The notes under the pieces: generated by a model
Databases searched by the model: none
What the model saw: only the letters and a program-made list of their open reading frames with translations
Told to the model about the DNA's origin: nothing
Source: Gambelia wislizenii
Lineage: Eukaryota > Chordata > Lepidosauria > Squamata > Crotaphytidae
NCBI GenBank assembly: GCA_030847615.1
Contig: JAUMIR010000005.1
Location: 241,280,645-241,344,644 of the forward strand
Length of the DNA stretch: 64,000 nucleotides
Direction of reading: 5' to 3'
Shown: positions 20,218 through 32,031 of the stretch, piece after piece
Layout: each line of letters starts with the position of its first letter
Position numbering within the stretch: the stretch's first letter is position 1
Translations under genes and position numbers: made by a program

Positions 20218-20711
20218 AGAGAGCCAGCATGGCATAGTAGTTTGAGTGTTGGACTATGGACTTTTTCGGACAAAGAAAAATAACGCAATCAGCCTCTCCA
20301 GCTTGCAAGGCTGCTGCGCTGCAAAGCGCCCCTTTTGTATGACGCTCGCCCCTGCCGGTACTGTTGCGGTACCGCAGGGAGAGCTAAGCGTCATATGAGT
20401 AAAAATCAATGAAATATGACACTCAGCTCTCCCTGCGGTACCGCAACAGTACCGGCAGGGGCGAGCGTCATACGAAAGGGGTGCTTTGCAGCACAGCAGC
20501 CTCACAAGCTGGAGAGGCTGCTTGCATTATTTTTCTTCATCCGAAAAAGTCCTATGACTCTGGAGACCAGGGTTCAAATCCTCACTCAGCCATGAAAACC
20601 CACTGGGTAATGTTGGGCAAGTCACATTTTCTCTGTCTCAGAAAAGCCCGTGGTTTGCCTTAGATTCACTATAAGTTGGAAACAACTTGAAGGAGCAACA
20701 ACAACAACAAT
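20218..20711 (+). repeat. Sauria-type tRNA SINE split by a foldback MITE
   Basis: Left part 20218-20257 ('gagccagcatggcatagtag', tRNA-like A-box region) and right part 20553-20711 ('ggttcaaatcctcactcagc' B-box; tail 'aaacaacttgaaggagcaac' with (AAC)n) are one SINE; rejoined, they match the uninterrupted copy at 37799-38038. The tail resembles BovB 3' ends, in line with RTE mobilisation. Confidence 0.85.
20258..20552. mobile_element. 295-bp near-perfect foldback MITE
   Basis: Arms 20258-20396 and 20414-20552 are inverted repeats of about 139 bp with a loop of about 17 bp. The terminal word is GGACTTTTTCGG...CCGAAAAAGTCC. Flanks duplicate TAT (or CTATG if the outer G/C is target). It sits inside a SINE whose sequence becomes continuous when the MITE is removed. 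GC-rich (GGTACCGCA repeats in the arms) and non-coding; ORFs across it are inverted-repeat artefacts. Superfamily not certain; 3-bp duplication and GG start would fit PIF/Harbinger. Confidence 0.85.
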
Positions 20712-21486
20712 GAAAATACACTTCTAAATAAAAGAAAATGATTAATTTATTCTTCAACAGACAATGGAAACATTTGTGCTTGTTAAAAAAGCATATAGGT
20801 TCCTTTTTATGTAGAAGATAGAATGGCAAAATCCATAAAGAGCTGCTCATTTCTGTTCATGAAGCCAGGCTGGAAGAGAATTATGCCCCTGAGCAATTAC
20901 ATCTCTGTGCCATTAACAGAGTGGCTTTTTACTGCCTTCTGGCACTTGCCATAAAATAGACTGCACGTTCATGACTTGAGAAACTTTTTTACTGTTTAAA
21001 AACCCTCCAATCGGAGTTGGGGTGGAATAAGAAGCTAACTAGTTTATATTATTATTTTTATGCCTCCCATTTTATAACTAAATTTTGAGTAGAATTTTTT
21101 TTCTTACCTGGGGGTGATCAAATGGCTTGCTAAGTTCATGCCTATTTTTTCAGATGGGACTACTTTCAGAACCTTTGCTAACTTCTGTGACTCTTTCATC
21201 TTCTAATCATTATTTGCAGCATTGTATTTTTGGAGCTGGGAACTATCAAAACCCGCTTCATGTGTGAATAGATAAAAGACCCACGCACCTATAAGGGTTG
21301 GTTAGAGGTGGGACTGAGGAGTGGAGCTGCACTGCGATGCCTGGCGAATGCAGTAGCAAAAGAAATTTAAACACTGGTACATTCACAGGAGTGAATGAGA
21401 GAAATGGCCCTAAAGTTATGGCACACAAAACAGGGCTATTGTATTCAGAGTCTTTGGAGCACATCCCTAGATTGTACTGAAACAGA
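20712..21486. other. No gene; unassigned DNA
   Basis: No coding signal, known repeat end or structure recognised. Confidence 0.4.
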
Positions 21487-22418
21487 AGCATGCTCAGGGC
21501 TGTCTTAACAGCATTATAGGCTTCCAGGTAAAGCAGTGCACTGGGCCCTGCCTACACAACCAGTCACAGGAATAAAAATGTAAATTATCAATAAAATATA
21601 CTTATATTTATTAGTACGTCCAACAAAATCAGCGTTTTGACCCTCTCCCCAGTGTACAACTTCATTAGGAGAAAAGTTCCTTCCCATCCAGACTTCAGAA
21701 TCCCTGATGTGTAAAACAGCAGAGATAAGAAGAGATGAGAGAAGTGCCTACCAATGTGGGAAAGGAGGGGGGAAAGCAAAAGCAATGTCTCGGAGGGGCA
21801 CCTCCCCAGTGGGGAACAGCGAAAAGGGGAAGACAAGTGGGGCGTGGGTGGTCAGCTTCAGCCTCTGGGAGAGGGAGAGAGCACAGACTGTAGGGCTGGA
21901 AGGAGGGACCCTTTTGGTGGGGCTGTTGGAGATCATGCATGTGTGTGAGAGAGAGGGAAGAGTTGCTTGATGGCTCATGGTTGCACAGGCAGCCACTCCA
22001 GGCAGAGCCAAGGAGGCAGATTGAGCCTCCCTTTCTCGGCTTGGCTTTTCTGCCTCTCCTGGCGGGGTTTCCCCAGTTCCTCCCTTGCTTTGCTCCTCAC
22101 TCAGGACTCCCCCATCCAACTGCCTGTCCCTCCTCTTCGCCTGTCCCTCCTTCTCCTCCTCTCTTTTCACTTTTTATCTTCTCCATTGCCCATTATCGTA
22201 AATGCAGACATGTCTGCTTTCCACTATATGTCATATTATTTCGCCTTCTCCTGAGTTAGCAAGAGATTTGAACACTGAGGCTGGTGATCAGAAAATTAGT
22301 GTTAAATTCTGGTCTGTGCATAGATTAGCATGGGGCCCCTAAGCTCGTGGTGCCCCCGGGCAACTGCCCAGCATGCCTAGCATACCAATGTGTTAAGACA
22401 GCATTGAGCATGCTCAGG
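21487..22418. mobile_element. Unclassified repeat unit with inverted ends and 12-bp direct repeats
   Basis: GCTGTCTTAACAGCATTA starts at 21499 and its near reverse complement (TGTTAAGACAGCATTG) ends at about 22406. AGCATGCTCAGG occurs exactly on both sides (21487-21498 and 22407-22418). The interior is purine-rich on + (GAGAGAG tracts at 21875-21960) then CT-rich (22060-22180). The overlapping ORFs are compositional artefacts. The 12-bp duplication is longer than expected for hAT (8 bp). Confidence 0.5.
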
Positions 22419-24520
22419 ATATACATGAACGCTGGCAGTTTCTATACCACAGTGCCTCTTCCCTCACCTAATTGCTGCTTTGTCAGCCAAGATGCCAAAC
22501 ACATGTTTATCAACCACACTTGATTTAGTTCCATTTTGGCACATATTTGGTTTTTTTTCAAAATTAGTTTTAGGCAGTCTTTACCTACATTTCCACCTGT
22601 CATAAATTAAAATTTGTTGAAGGACAAAGTCACTAACGCAACAAATATTTGGCCGATAACATTACACATAAAGGAAGTGCTGTAAGTTTTAGAAAAATAA
22701 AAACTGCCCATCCTTTGAGAGGTGAGGGTCCAGCTAACGGGGGGTGGGGGCAAAGATATTTTTGTTGTGTGTTCTTTTAGAGCTCTGTTTTTCAAACAAA
22801 AATATTTTTGTCAATCAGTTAATCCTATTTCAAATTCTTATGAAATGTGTGGAACTATTTTTAAAGTGCAATATTTTACGAAGATATTAGTCTAAAAAGC
22901 GATCTATAGTAAGCTCACCACCAATCAGAGTGGGTTTGTCTTCTGAGTAAACTTGCAAAGGATTCTACTGTAAACTTCTTAAATATGGCAATCAGTATGC
23001 TTTTTTTCTTTGGAAATTTGAAATCCACTCCAGCCATTTGTGTGCAAGTAGCTAAATGTTGATGGTCTAAATATTTGCCTCTTTAGGTAATGTTTCAAAT
23101 ATAAAGTAAATATATAATTCATAGAGGAACTTTGAAATGGTAACTATCTCCTTAATTTTCTTTAAAAATAATAGCAAAACAAAGAGATGAGGAGCAGCAA
23201 TTGATGATTGCCACTGTGGATATCGAAGCAGAAAGCGGTGGAACAGGAACAACCAAAGCAGAAATTCTACAGAGCAGAATTGGTGTGGAGTGTGATGATA
23301 TACTGTAGCATTGCAGAAATGATAAAGTTGAGCATGGTGTTACCCAGAATGCTCCTTGGAAAATTCCAAGAAAATATCGAGTTTCTAATATGTTGGGGAA
23401 ATTAGCAGCAACTGACTTTAGCTATGCGAAAGGGGGTAACAAGGGGACCTTGAAACCTATGTCTACAGGTAATAATCTGGATGGAATACATACACATTTA
23501 AAACTAAGTATGGTTTTTATTAAAGAGTTCAGAAATATCACCAAACACACATACATTCACCCAGAAAAAGCATTCACACGAGGCTATAGAAAGAAACAGT
23601 AGGAAAGCTTGGGATAGAGGGTTGCAAGAGGATTTTGCTGAGGAAATACAACCTGTCCTGTAGTCAGTCCAGCAGAGTGGATGGAGGAAACTGGGTTGGC
23701 TAACACAGAGTAACAGAGTTTCCCCCCCCCCATTACAACTGTGCACAATGAGGCATATTTTGGGTGTGATATTTATACCTCCAAATACACCTGAGGGGAT
23801 TGGTTGCTTCATGGGTTGAAACAATGAATTCCATGAGCCTTCACAATGAGTTTCCTGGTCTTGACAAAAGGTGAGGAAGATGCTAAATGTGTTTCTTTAT
23901 GTCCAGTGATTGAATTGTAACAGCTTTTAGAAGCTTCTTTAAGGTTGGGAACTTAGGAGAGGAAATTTCACAATCAGCAAATACAAAAGGGTTTCTCCAT
24001 CCATTAACCTCCCATTTAGGTGGAATGTGTCTTCTTTTGTCCTTACAGCCCCAGGTCTTAAGGTTTCCAGGGAAAAACAAAAATGACCTTTTGAGACCAT
24101 CTTGTCTTTTTCCCTTTGTAAAAGGCCAGTTTCTGAGGCCTGTAAAAATGGGGTGCAGCCAATGCTAACATTCCAGGAGTGGGGTGCCTTGGAAGTGGGG
24201 TGCAAGCTTGTGCTTGTAATGGGCTGCCTGGTAAGTAACCAAAGGAATAACAATGCCTCAAAGATCAATAGCCAGAACAGTAGCAAACAGTATTAAACAA
24301 GTTCCCTACTGCAAAATCTATAAATGATCACTCTGTGAAGATATTATTGTGTAATATATTTATTTTTAGCATTACCCACTTACACTCTGCTTCTGTATCA
24401 TCGCTCAAATACAGCTGCAGCAGTGAAACCCAGTGTTGAGTCTGGAACACAAACTGATGTCATGTCAGGCAGCAGACCAACATCACTATGGTATGCCGTG
24501 GAGCTCCTGCTTGTAGTGCG
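22419..24520. other. No gene; unassigned DNA
   Basis: Short ORFs only, none with recognisable domains. A C homopolymer lies at about 23722-23731. No terminal repeats were identified with confidence. Confidence 0.4.
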
Positions 24521-24529
24521 GGCCAAAGT

Positions 24530-24600
24530 TGAATCCATAGCATAGCAAATGGTCTCTTCCAACTCTGCAATTCTATGATTCTATGATTCTGTGATTCTTA
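24530..24600 (+). repeat. CR1 3' terminal repeat
   Basis: 'tctcttccaactctgcaatt' followed by three ATTCTATG/ATTCTGTG units is the CR1 LINE 3' end, which terminates in short octamer repeats rather than poly(A). Confidence 0.7.
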
Positions 24601-25097
24601 TTAGCATTTGGATTTAACAACTCTACTATTCATGGAAGTGTTGAATGCATAACCATGAGTGAAGTAGCATGCAAAGTTATTGTGTACAAGGTTTTCGGGA
24701 GACTGCTCCTAGTAGTGTCCCACTATTGAATTACCTGGTTCTATGCCACTGTTGATTTACACACAACCACCCTGTGCATTTTATAATTCTCACATGAAAA
24801 TGCCTTCATTCTCTTTTTCTGTGAGTGAACACCTTGACATGCCAGCAGGAGCTTCATTTCAATCACAGTGACTGTAGGCTCAATATTTTGGAAGTGAACA
24901 TGAACTGTCATAGCACCTGGATCGAGCACCTGCACAGACAGGTGCAACACCAGTGATTTCTAAGAATGTGAGGTGCAGCAGTGCTTTGCTTTTCTAATTT
25001 GTGTATTTTTTTCTCCTAGTTGTTTGTACAGACACTCCATGCTTCAGCTGTTCAGAAATAAAACTTTTATTTTTGTCTACACTGTATAATGAACAAA

Positions 25098-25833
25098 GGC
25101 ATATAGCACATTTGCAAGACTTTACAAAAGAGTCTGGAGTAACAAACACCTGAAGCAAAGCACAAAAATCAGTGTGTATAGAGACATTGTACTGTCTATT
25201 CTCCTTTACAGGTCTGAAACATGGGTCACCTATCGCCACCACTTACGACTCCTCGAACGCTTCCATCAGCGCTGTTTACACACAATCCTAAATATACACT
25301 GGACTGACTATGTGACGAATGTTGCTGTCCTTGAGCAACCAGGGATCACCAGCATTGAGGCCATGATATTGAGAACACAGCTGCGCTGGGCAGGGCATGT
25401 TTCTAGGATGGAGGAACATCGCCTCCCAAAAATTGTATTCTACGGTGAACTCGCCACGGGTCAGCGTAAGAGGGGCACTCCAAAAAAGTGATACAAGGAC
25501 TCCCTGAAACAACACCTCAGGCTCGGCTAAATTGATCACCAACAATGGTCCACCCTGGCCTCACATCAGGAGGCATGGAGACACACTATCCACAATGCTG
25601 CAGCCTTATTTGAGAACTCACGCCGAACAAGTCTTGAAGAGAAACAACAACGCAGAAAAAATGACAACCCAGAAACATCATCCAAGGAAACCTGCTGTGC
25701 GTTCTGCAACCGGACTTGTCTATCTCGAATTGGCCTTTTTAGTCATCAGCGCGCTTGCAGAAAGCACAGGATGAGTCCTTCCTGAATCTTCGTCTGCGAA
25801 GAGAAGCCAGAGAGAGAGAGAGCATTAAATTGA
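25098..25833 (+). pseudogene. Second 5'-truncated copy of the Ingi/Vingi-like retrotransposon
   Basis: Homologous to 18100-18827. It carries 'VLSILLYRSETWVTYRHHLR', 'VAVLEQPGITSIEAMILRTQ', 'LRWAGHVSRMEEHRLPKIVF', a nonsense change after 'GTPKK', and the C-terminal finger region ending at about 25772. The tail is (AG)n with no poly(A). It has only the C-terminal, post-catalytic part of RT. Confidence 0.8.
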
Positions 25834-26047
25834 ACGAATTATATTGAAAAAACCAAAAAATAGTGTATTAATAAACTAGCTACATAATCTTATTATTAGC
25901 ATACTCCCTTTGCTGTTTTGGAGTGCCAAAATTGGACACCCTCTATCAGAGTTATTTGGTCAGCAGTTGTGGAATTATAGCAAAATTGTTTCCCATATAT
26001 AAAATGACAAAATCAAGCTTTGCTTCTTGGAATTTATTTATTTATTT
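25834..26047. other. Unassigned; TTTA microsatellite at right end
   Basis: No coding signal. (TTTA)n lies at about 26032-26055. Confidence 0.4.
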
Positions 26048-26055
26048 ATTTATTG

Positions 26056-26130
26056 GACTATTTTCCAGCCATGGATGGTGGAATCCATGGATGCCAAATC
26101 CGTGGATACAGAGGGCCAACTGTATTTATA
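26056..26130 (-). repeat. Tigger/mariner-like terminal fragment
   Basis: Reverse complement begins TACAGTTGGCCCTCTGTATC and continues 'CACGGATTTGGCATCCATGG', the TA + CAGTxGGCCCTC start of pogo/Tigger-type MITEs. The opposite end was not found, so this is a fragment. Confidence 0.5.
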
Positions 26131-27507
26131 TTTCTTCTTGATTAGCTTCAAGTCAAGTTTGTTTATTGTGGTTACTTCAGAACAAAGTTTCTACATTTCT
26201 ATGCGTCTCATCATTTGATTACTCTAGAGCCTGATCACCTATAATTGTGACTACTTGTTTTCAAAGATTCCATTGGAATTTGGGCCTTTTGAGATAAGTA
26301 AAATTGGACTTCATTACAGTTTCCATTTCGATACATTTTCAATGGACCATTCATCTGATGTGCTTTTGGAAAAGTTAGAGTCATTTAATTGTTTCATGCC
26401 ATCCTATTTTGTTCCTGCTATATTATGTAACCTCTTATCAATTTACTTTGAATAATTCAAGCATCAGACTCATACAGCAACACATTTTATAGTCTCATTC
26501 AAGTATTTCATGTTTGTTTATTTTATTTATTTACTTATTTTTTGTCCCTATATATGGTACCTTTCAATGAACATTATACGGTGTAATGTTTATAGAGTTT
26601 TCCTGATTTGGAGTACCACACTCCTAGTTTTCTTCATTATTTCTTCACATGATTGCCACATGAAAGGACAGGATGAAAAAGGTAATAGTGAGAAGGATGC
26701 ATATCTTTGAGAACTAAGAATGAGATGTGATTTGATTTCTTTGATGTTGTTTTGCATCTCAGAGACTGTTTACATACTTGTTTTGCCTGGCAATACATAG
26801 ACCCCCTCCTTCCTTTCAGCCAGAGTTTGAATTAGAAAAAACATTTTAAAAAATTTCAGGTTTGTGGTGAAGTGAGCAGTCTTTTGCTGCATGAGTAACT
26901 TTTACAATTTGAGACTCGAGGATACAACATGTGAACATAGATCTTGTGTTTTGGGGTATGTGTGATGACATTTACTCATCTTTGTAAATATATTTTCTAA
27001 ATCTTTATTTTTAAGAGAACCAATCCCAAAGAAACATACACAGAGCAAAGGCTCGAAATAAATACATAAAGAGGAACAACAAAGTAAACAAATTAAAACT
27101 GCAGTGTAGTAAACAAATAATAAGGCAGTGACAGGAAACTGAATTAAAACTGAATCAGTGCAGATGATAACATGCACAAAGTTTCAGCTTTTCTTCCCAG
27201 AAGAAAACAGAGCCAGTGTCCAAGTTTAAAAAATGGTCTGCAAAGACTTCCTTTAGATAAGCACCCAGCTGCTGGCATACAACTTCGGTAGCCTTATGGT
27301 CTGATGCAGTACTGTTCTTGGTCTGTGCTAAGGTTCTCTTTGCAGGAGCAATCACCATGGAGAACACAATGCCCTGAAAGCTGGTTGCTGTTGAGATGAT
27401 GCTTTCCTCTGTTCAGTGGGTGGATGTCCATACTTTGAAATGCTGTTCAGATCACCTGGAGGATTGCTCCTTCAATTGTCCCCTAATTTTGAAAACAACT
27501 CCACTTT
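26131..27507. other. No gene; weak pseudogene-like stretch at 27180-27430
   Basis: Minus-strand 27367-27180 reads through 62 codons ('APAKRTLAQTKNSTASDHKA') with a frameshifted upstream continuation. I do not recognise the protein and cannot separate it from a chance ORF. Confidence 0.3.
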
Positions 27508-27598
27508 GTGAAGTTGAAGGCTTTCACGGCCGGCATCTATAGATTTGCCTTGGGTTTTTTCCGGCTGTGAGGCTGTGTTCTGGAATAGTTTGCTCCAC
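27508..27598 (+). repeat. Penelope-like terminal fragment
   Basis: 'gtgaagttgaaggctttcac' through 'gtgttctggaatagtttg' matches 62261-62350, the terminal region next to the hammerhead-like segment of the Penelope fragment there. Truncated before the ribozyme-like core. Confidence 0.6.
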
Positions 27599-28254
27599 TT
27601 TGTGCACGGGCTCTATTACATCAAATTGACAACAATGTGACTTTCTTGTATAACTATATACCATGCTGTATGATGTAGTCCTGTACATTCCAAGATTAAT
27701 TGTCCTTGAAGTTAGCTTGAGGTCTTACCATGGTGCTCTCTCTACAGATTGGGTCGAGCAAGGTGGCCATGACATATTTTTTTGTCCTGCCAGATGTTCT
27801 GAACATGGCTATTTGTCTTGAAGAGATTACTGAAAATGTGTTGCAAAGGCAACTGAAGGGTAAGATTAGCAGCAGATGTGAGTTGTTTGTTGTTGGTGCT
27901 GCTGCTGTTTTGCACAGTTCAGAAACTGTTGTAAAGAGCACTCCATGGTGGCAACTGATGTCAAAACCAGACCTATAGTTCCACCAGTGTTACCCAGCAG
28001 GTTGGCCAGGTGAATGGCTTCTCATCAACTGACATGCAACTTAAGCAGCAGGCTGGATTTACCAATGCCTGGATCTACATGCTATTCAGCTGTAACCAAT
28101 AAAGTTGTGCCTTTCTTGTTCTAACAAAACGTGGCCTGTGTTCAGTTTTGGTAAACATGAAGCTCTGCACTTGCTGCTGCATCGGCAATATGGTTTAACT
28201 GAATGCACAGATTTTAAACATTTGGCATACCTTCTGCAGCAGATTTCCATGAAA
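27599..28254. other. No gene; unassigned
   Basis: No recognisable domain. CCAATAAAG at about 28097 is a lone polyadenylation-like word. Confidence 0.35.
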
Positions 28255-28481
28255 TAATGATAGCAATAGCACTGATATTTATATACTGCTTATCAGTGCT
28301 GAAGCACTCCCTAAGCAATTTACAATGTTCTTAGCTAATTGCCCCCAACAAGCTGTTTATTCATTTTACCAACCTACAGAAGGATGGAAGGCTGAGCCAA
28401 CCTTGGAGCCCTCTGGGAATCAAACTCATAACCTTGTGGCTTACAGTACTAGCATTTAACCACTGCACCACCAGGGCTACC
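28255..28481 (-). repeat. tRNA-derived SINE
   Basis: Reverse complement starts 'gccctggtggtgcagtggtt', with a B-box-like 'gagtttgattcccagagggc', and ends 'gcagtatataaatatcagtg'. It matches the + copy at 36530-36796. Confidence 0.75.
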
Positions 28482-28489
28482 ATGTCTAT

Positions 28490-29638
28490 GACATGGTGGT
28501 ATATAAAAGATCAGCTACCAAAAGGCAACTATAATGTTTGATTGTGTAAGTTCTTAAAATAATAACTTCCACTAACAGCAAGAATCTTCTAATTTCTATT
28601 CTGCTCCTTTGAAAAAAGGAGTTATCCTTTACTGCCATCTTACAACAGTAGTATATCATATTCTTTCTGTTTAGTGTGAAAAATGTCAGGAAGAAGAAGA
28701 ACTCTTGCCTTTCAAAAAAGTAATTATATGTTCCAAGTAACTGCATGACAGAAAGAGACCATGCTAGCAGTTTAAAAGTAAGGAGAGACACACTCATCGG
28801 AGGAATAAAAAAAGTGGCATGAGATGTGCCATGTTTTTTGGAATGCTATTACAGCAAGACCAAGGAGATTATCAGACGTGGGGAAATGTGGCAAAAAAAA
28901 ATGCATCCCCAACCATGTCAGAAGAATGCTAGGAGAACAGAAAGGGTGACATTATCAGACACCCGCATCCTCAGCCGTTCCCAGGGCATAGTGCTGCTGT
29001 GGATGAGGCTTCTCTTTTTCATTGACAGGGACAAGCCGCCAATAAAAGGGGACACCTTACTCATGCTCACACTACGACCCCGGGACTCTGAATGATGACA
29101 TCATCTGATAATATCCTGTTCCTTTTCTCTTCACAGTCTTCTGACACAGTCTGGTAATCTCCCCAAACAGTAAAAATAAACTGAAGAATAATATTGATTT
29201 AGATTTGTGTCTTTCAGGCAAGGAGAAGTTCACAATGCAGATAAACCTACATTTGCACATTTTTTTAAAAAATCACATTAGGCTAAATCCAATGTTATTG
29301 TATGACAATTTTTGGTAGAGAATGCAGCTTATAAACACTTGAACCAATAGGTAAATAGGTCCTGTTATCTGCCTAATTAATTGGAAAGAGTACCAGCCCT
29401 CCTGACTATTTATTTTTCAGGCTGCTGGACAGAGTTCATACTTTTACTCCTTGACCTACTTTCATAGCAATTGTGTATAGTTCTGTGCATAATAGCAGAA
29501 AAAGGCTGTACAGTATTTGCAGTGGACAAAATGCACTATTCATTTATTTTAATTATATAGCAACAATGTTTTGAATTATAAAGCATGCACAATGGCAACA
29601 GCCACCATCCCTTAAGATCCCTTAAGATCCAGGGATAG
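28490..29638. other. No gene; unassigned
   Basis: Short ORFs only. CCCTTAAGAT is tandemly duplicated at about 29608-29630. Confidence 0.4.
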
Positions 29639-29641
29639 CTA

Positions 29642-31265
29642 GGGCTCATCTATACAAGGGGGGGATGTGAATTGATGCGTACTAGTGGAAATTCAAAGCA
29701 GCAGGATTGCCTTGTCCTAATGGTGTTTAGCGAAATCACAGGCATGAGAGGCTACCCACTTTTGCTGTCCCAACAGGCATGCCTGCGATTCAAGATGGTG
29801 GCTGTGACTTGCGTTTTTATTTTCACCAGTCACCACTGCCAAATGATATTTTTTTAAAAAAGGCATATTGAAGGTGCGAACAGGCAATTGTGCGATATTC
29901 CACCTAAATAAAGAAAAGAAAAGAAATAGGCTGTTTCATCACATGATTCCTCCCTCACTAAAGTGAAAATCCAAGATGGGAGTTCTGGGACACTTGCCTT
30001 CTAAGCAAGCCCTTCCCCCTGCTCCCATCTGGTCAATCAGTTTTCTATTTCCACTTTTCTGGGGTATGCAAATAAATGCAATCGCCTGTCCTAATGATCA
30101 CTAATGCTCATTCTCCACTGAGTTTAGAAAAAAAAAATCAGGGAAAGCCCTAAGGGCTGTTTCCTCAGGGTTTATGGTGGATTTGGCCTCCCTCCTTCTG
30201 AATATGGCAGGATTATGCAGAATCCCATTAAGATAAGTGTCATGATGGAATTCCATCATCCTGCCTTGAGGTTGATTGCAACTCCCATCATGTGCCAGAA
30301 CTACATTTCCCACTATCTGTAATTAGCAATTCTCTGATTATCAGGAAAAGGTAAATAAAGGGTTAAGAGAAGTGGGAGGTGGGGCTCATCTCCTAGGATG
30401 GCATCATCATGACATCACATTGCCAGACTGACTACCCAATGAAATTTAGGTAATGGTGATTTGAAGACTTTGTAGCCTTTTGTTCAGAGCACACTTCTTG
30501 GGTCTGACCATGTGGTTAGACCACAGAACTCTCTCTGAGAATATATGGATCTCAGAGACTGTGCTGGGCCTGGCTTACTGATTAAGCATGCAGCCTAGCC
30601 AATTTGGGTGCCAGATTTGCTCTTTATGGACTTCCAGAATGTGAGTAGACCTTTATTTTGTGTAGGGACAGTGTTTTAGCTAGATGTGTTAGAGAATGTT
30701 TAATTTGTTATCCTCCTTGACTGGATGTAATCTTTACTGCTATACTCTGTAACTTAAGCTGCACCTGAAGAAAAAAGGTGTTTTTCTTCATGAAATGATA
30801 ACCTCTGAAATGTGTTTGCTTGCTTGAATAAAATAGCCTTTAAAAAATTATTATAAGCCAAGCTTGCATGCACCTGTTGCTTTGAGTCATGCTACAGTGA
30901 TTCTCCTCTGTTTCTGAAGAGAAGGGAAGGAGTTGGTAAATCTCAGGGCTGGAAAGCCTAGATACCCCATGGTTTCTTCTTGAATCACATGTAAAAAGGG
31001 GTTCTCTTAAAATCAAGAGGTGGTGGCAGCAAGGAAGACATTTCTAGGATTTCTAGGTCAGAGAAATCCCTGGGAGTGTGTCTAGAAGGATCCAACTTGA
31101 GAGTTCTCCAGGAGGAGATCATCTGAGCAGATCAAAAAGGATAACCTGGCTTCTAAGGTGTGTGCGCCTTTGTGGCAGACACACACAGAGGCCAGGCTTA
31201 ACCTTATAACAGGTAAGATTCTAAGTGAATTCTAAGAGGATTATTTTCACCATTTAGATATCCCC
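29642..31265 (+). mobile_element. MITE family 2, copy 1, split by a solo LTR
   Basis: Starts GGGCTCATCTATACAAGG at 29642 and ends 'caccatttagatatcccc' at 31265. CTA is duplicated at 29639-29641 and 31266-31268. The interior (for example 'gcctgcgattcaagatggtg') matches the copy at 38812-39478. The right 55 bp are separated from the rest by the LTR at 30238-31211. Confidence 0.7.
30238..31211 (+). mobile_element. Solo LTR of an LTR retroelement
   Basis: 974 bp with canonical TG...CA ends (TGTCATGATGG and CCTTATAACA). Direct flanks are GATAAG (30232-30237) and GGTAAG (31212-31217), a possible duplication with one mismatch. A polyadenylation signal AATAAA occurs at about 30826. Removing it restores the MITE. 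No internal coding region remains, so this is a product of LTR-LTR recombination. Whether ERV or gypsy-type cannot be said. Confidence 0.6.
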
Positions 31266-31268
31266 CTA

Positions 31269-31640
31269 GACTTAATAGAAAACCCAAATGCATAAGAACT
31301 GTGGGGTGAGGGGTACCATGACTCATTCCTCCACAGTCTTAAGATAGAAAGAGCAGTGGTGGCACTAGGGGGTGTACAGAGAGGCCAAGCCACACCAGAT
31401 GACACCATCAGAGGGAGGGGTGACACTAGCCACAGAGACAACACCACAGAGAAAGAGTCAGCAATAGCAAGACCCAAGAACCTAAATTCAGTATGAAACT
31501 ATATGGAAATAAGTACACATACATAACCAATTAAGGGGGATCAACTTATTTACAAGGGATATGGATATAGGAATCAAATATAAAGACAGTCAGAGTAATA
31601 TTTGTGGAAGTAAATTTGATCTAGATCAAGATAATTATAC
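31269..31640. other. No gene; unassigned
   Basis: A GGTGGCAC-rich repeat-like segment at about 31340-31450 is not assigned. Confidence 0.35.
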
Positions 31641-31887
31641 ATAACAAAATTTAGACTTAGCTAGAGCAGAATACTAGGAACAGAGTACAGTACCATAGGG
31701 CAACAGCATAAGGTAAGAACAAAAGTGAGGACAGGAAGGCACTTATTTTAAACCCACTTTGAATGCAAAACCCACTTTCAATGCAAATATATATATATGA
31801 CTGTTGCCCCACCCCCAGTGTGGACGTTCCTGCCACCACACACCTAGCTTCTTCCATCCCGTAAGCCGTGGTTGTGTCCTTGTCTCT

Positions 31888-32031
31888 TCAGAGGTCTCCC
31901 CCTGGGTGCAGGTTCATTGTGGTGAATGGTGCTGATGGCAGCAAGCATTCTGAGACCCCATTCTATGAGCCACAGAAGCCCCTGGCCAAGAAGGGTGCCT
32001 CATCCCTGAAGGCCCATAGTCCCTGCTGAGA
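31888..32031 (+). other. Terminal-exon-like segment of unknown origin
   Basis: A pyrimidine tract ending CTCTTCAG is followed by 46 open codons ('FIVVNGADGSKHSETPFYEP' within it), a TGA, and AAATAAATC just after. This looks like a last exon, but no partner exon or family is recognised. It adjoins a minus-strand gypsy fragment and may be part of its 3' region. Confidence 0.25.

Noticed and set aside
20254..20663. ORFs of 83-84 codons on both strands
   Set aside because: They read through the two arms of the foldback MITE; similarity between them is due to the inverted repeat.
21588..22259. Cluster of overlapping ORFs up to 140 codons
   Set aside because: Purine/pyrimidine-rich composition opens several frames at once; no domain, no splice or start context.
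27155..27430. Possible processed pseudogene on the minus strand
   Set aside because: No family recognised, needs a frameshift, and lacks an A tail or duplication.
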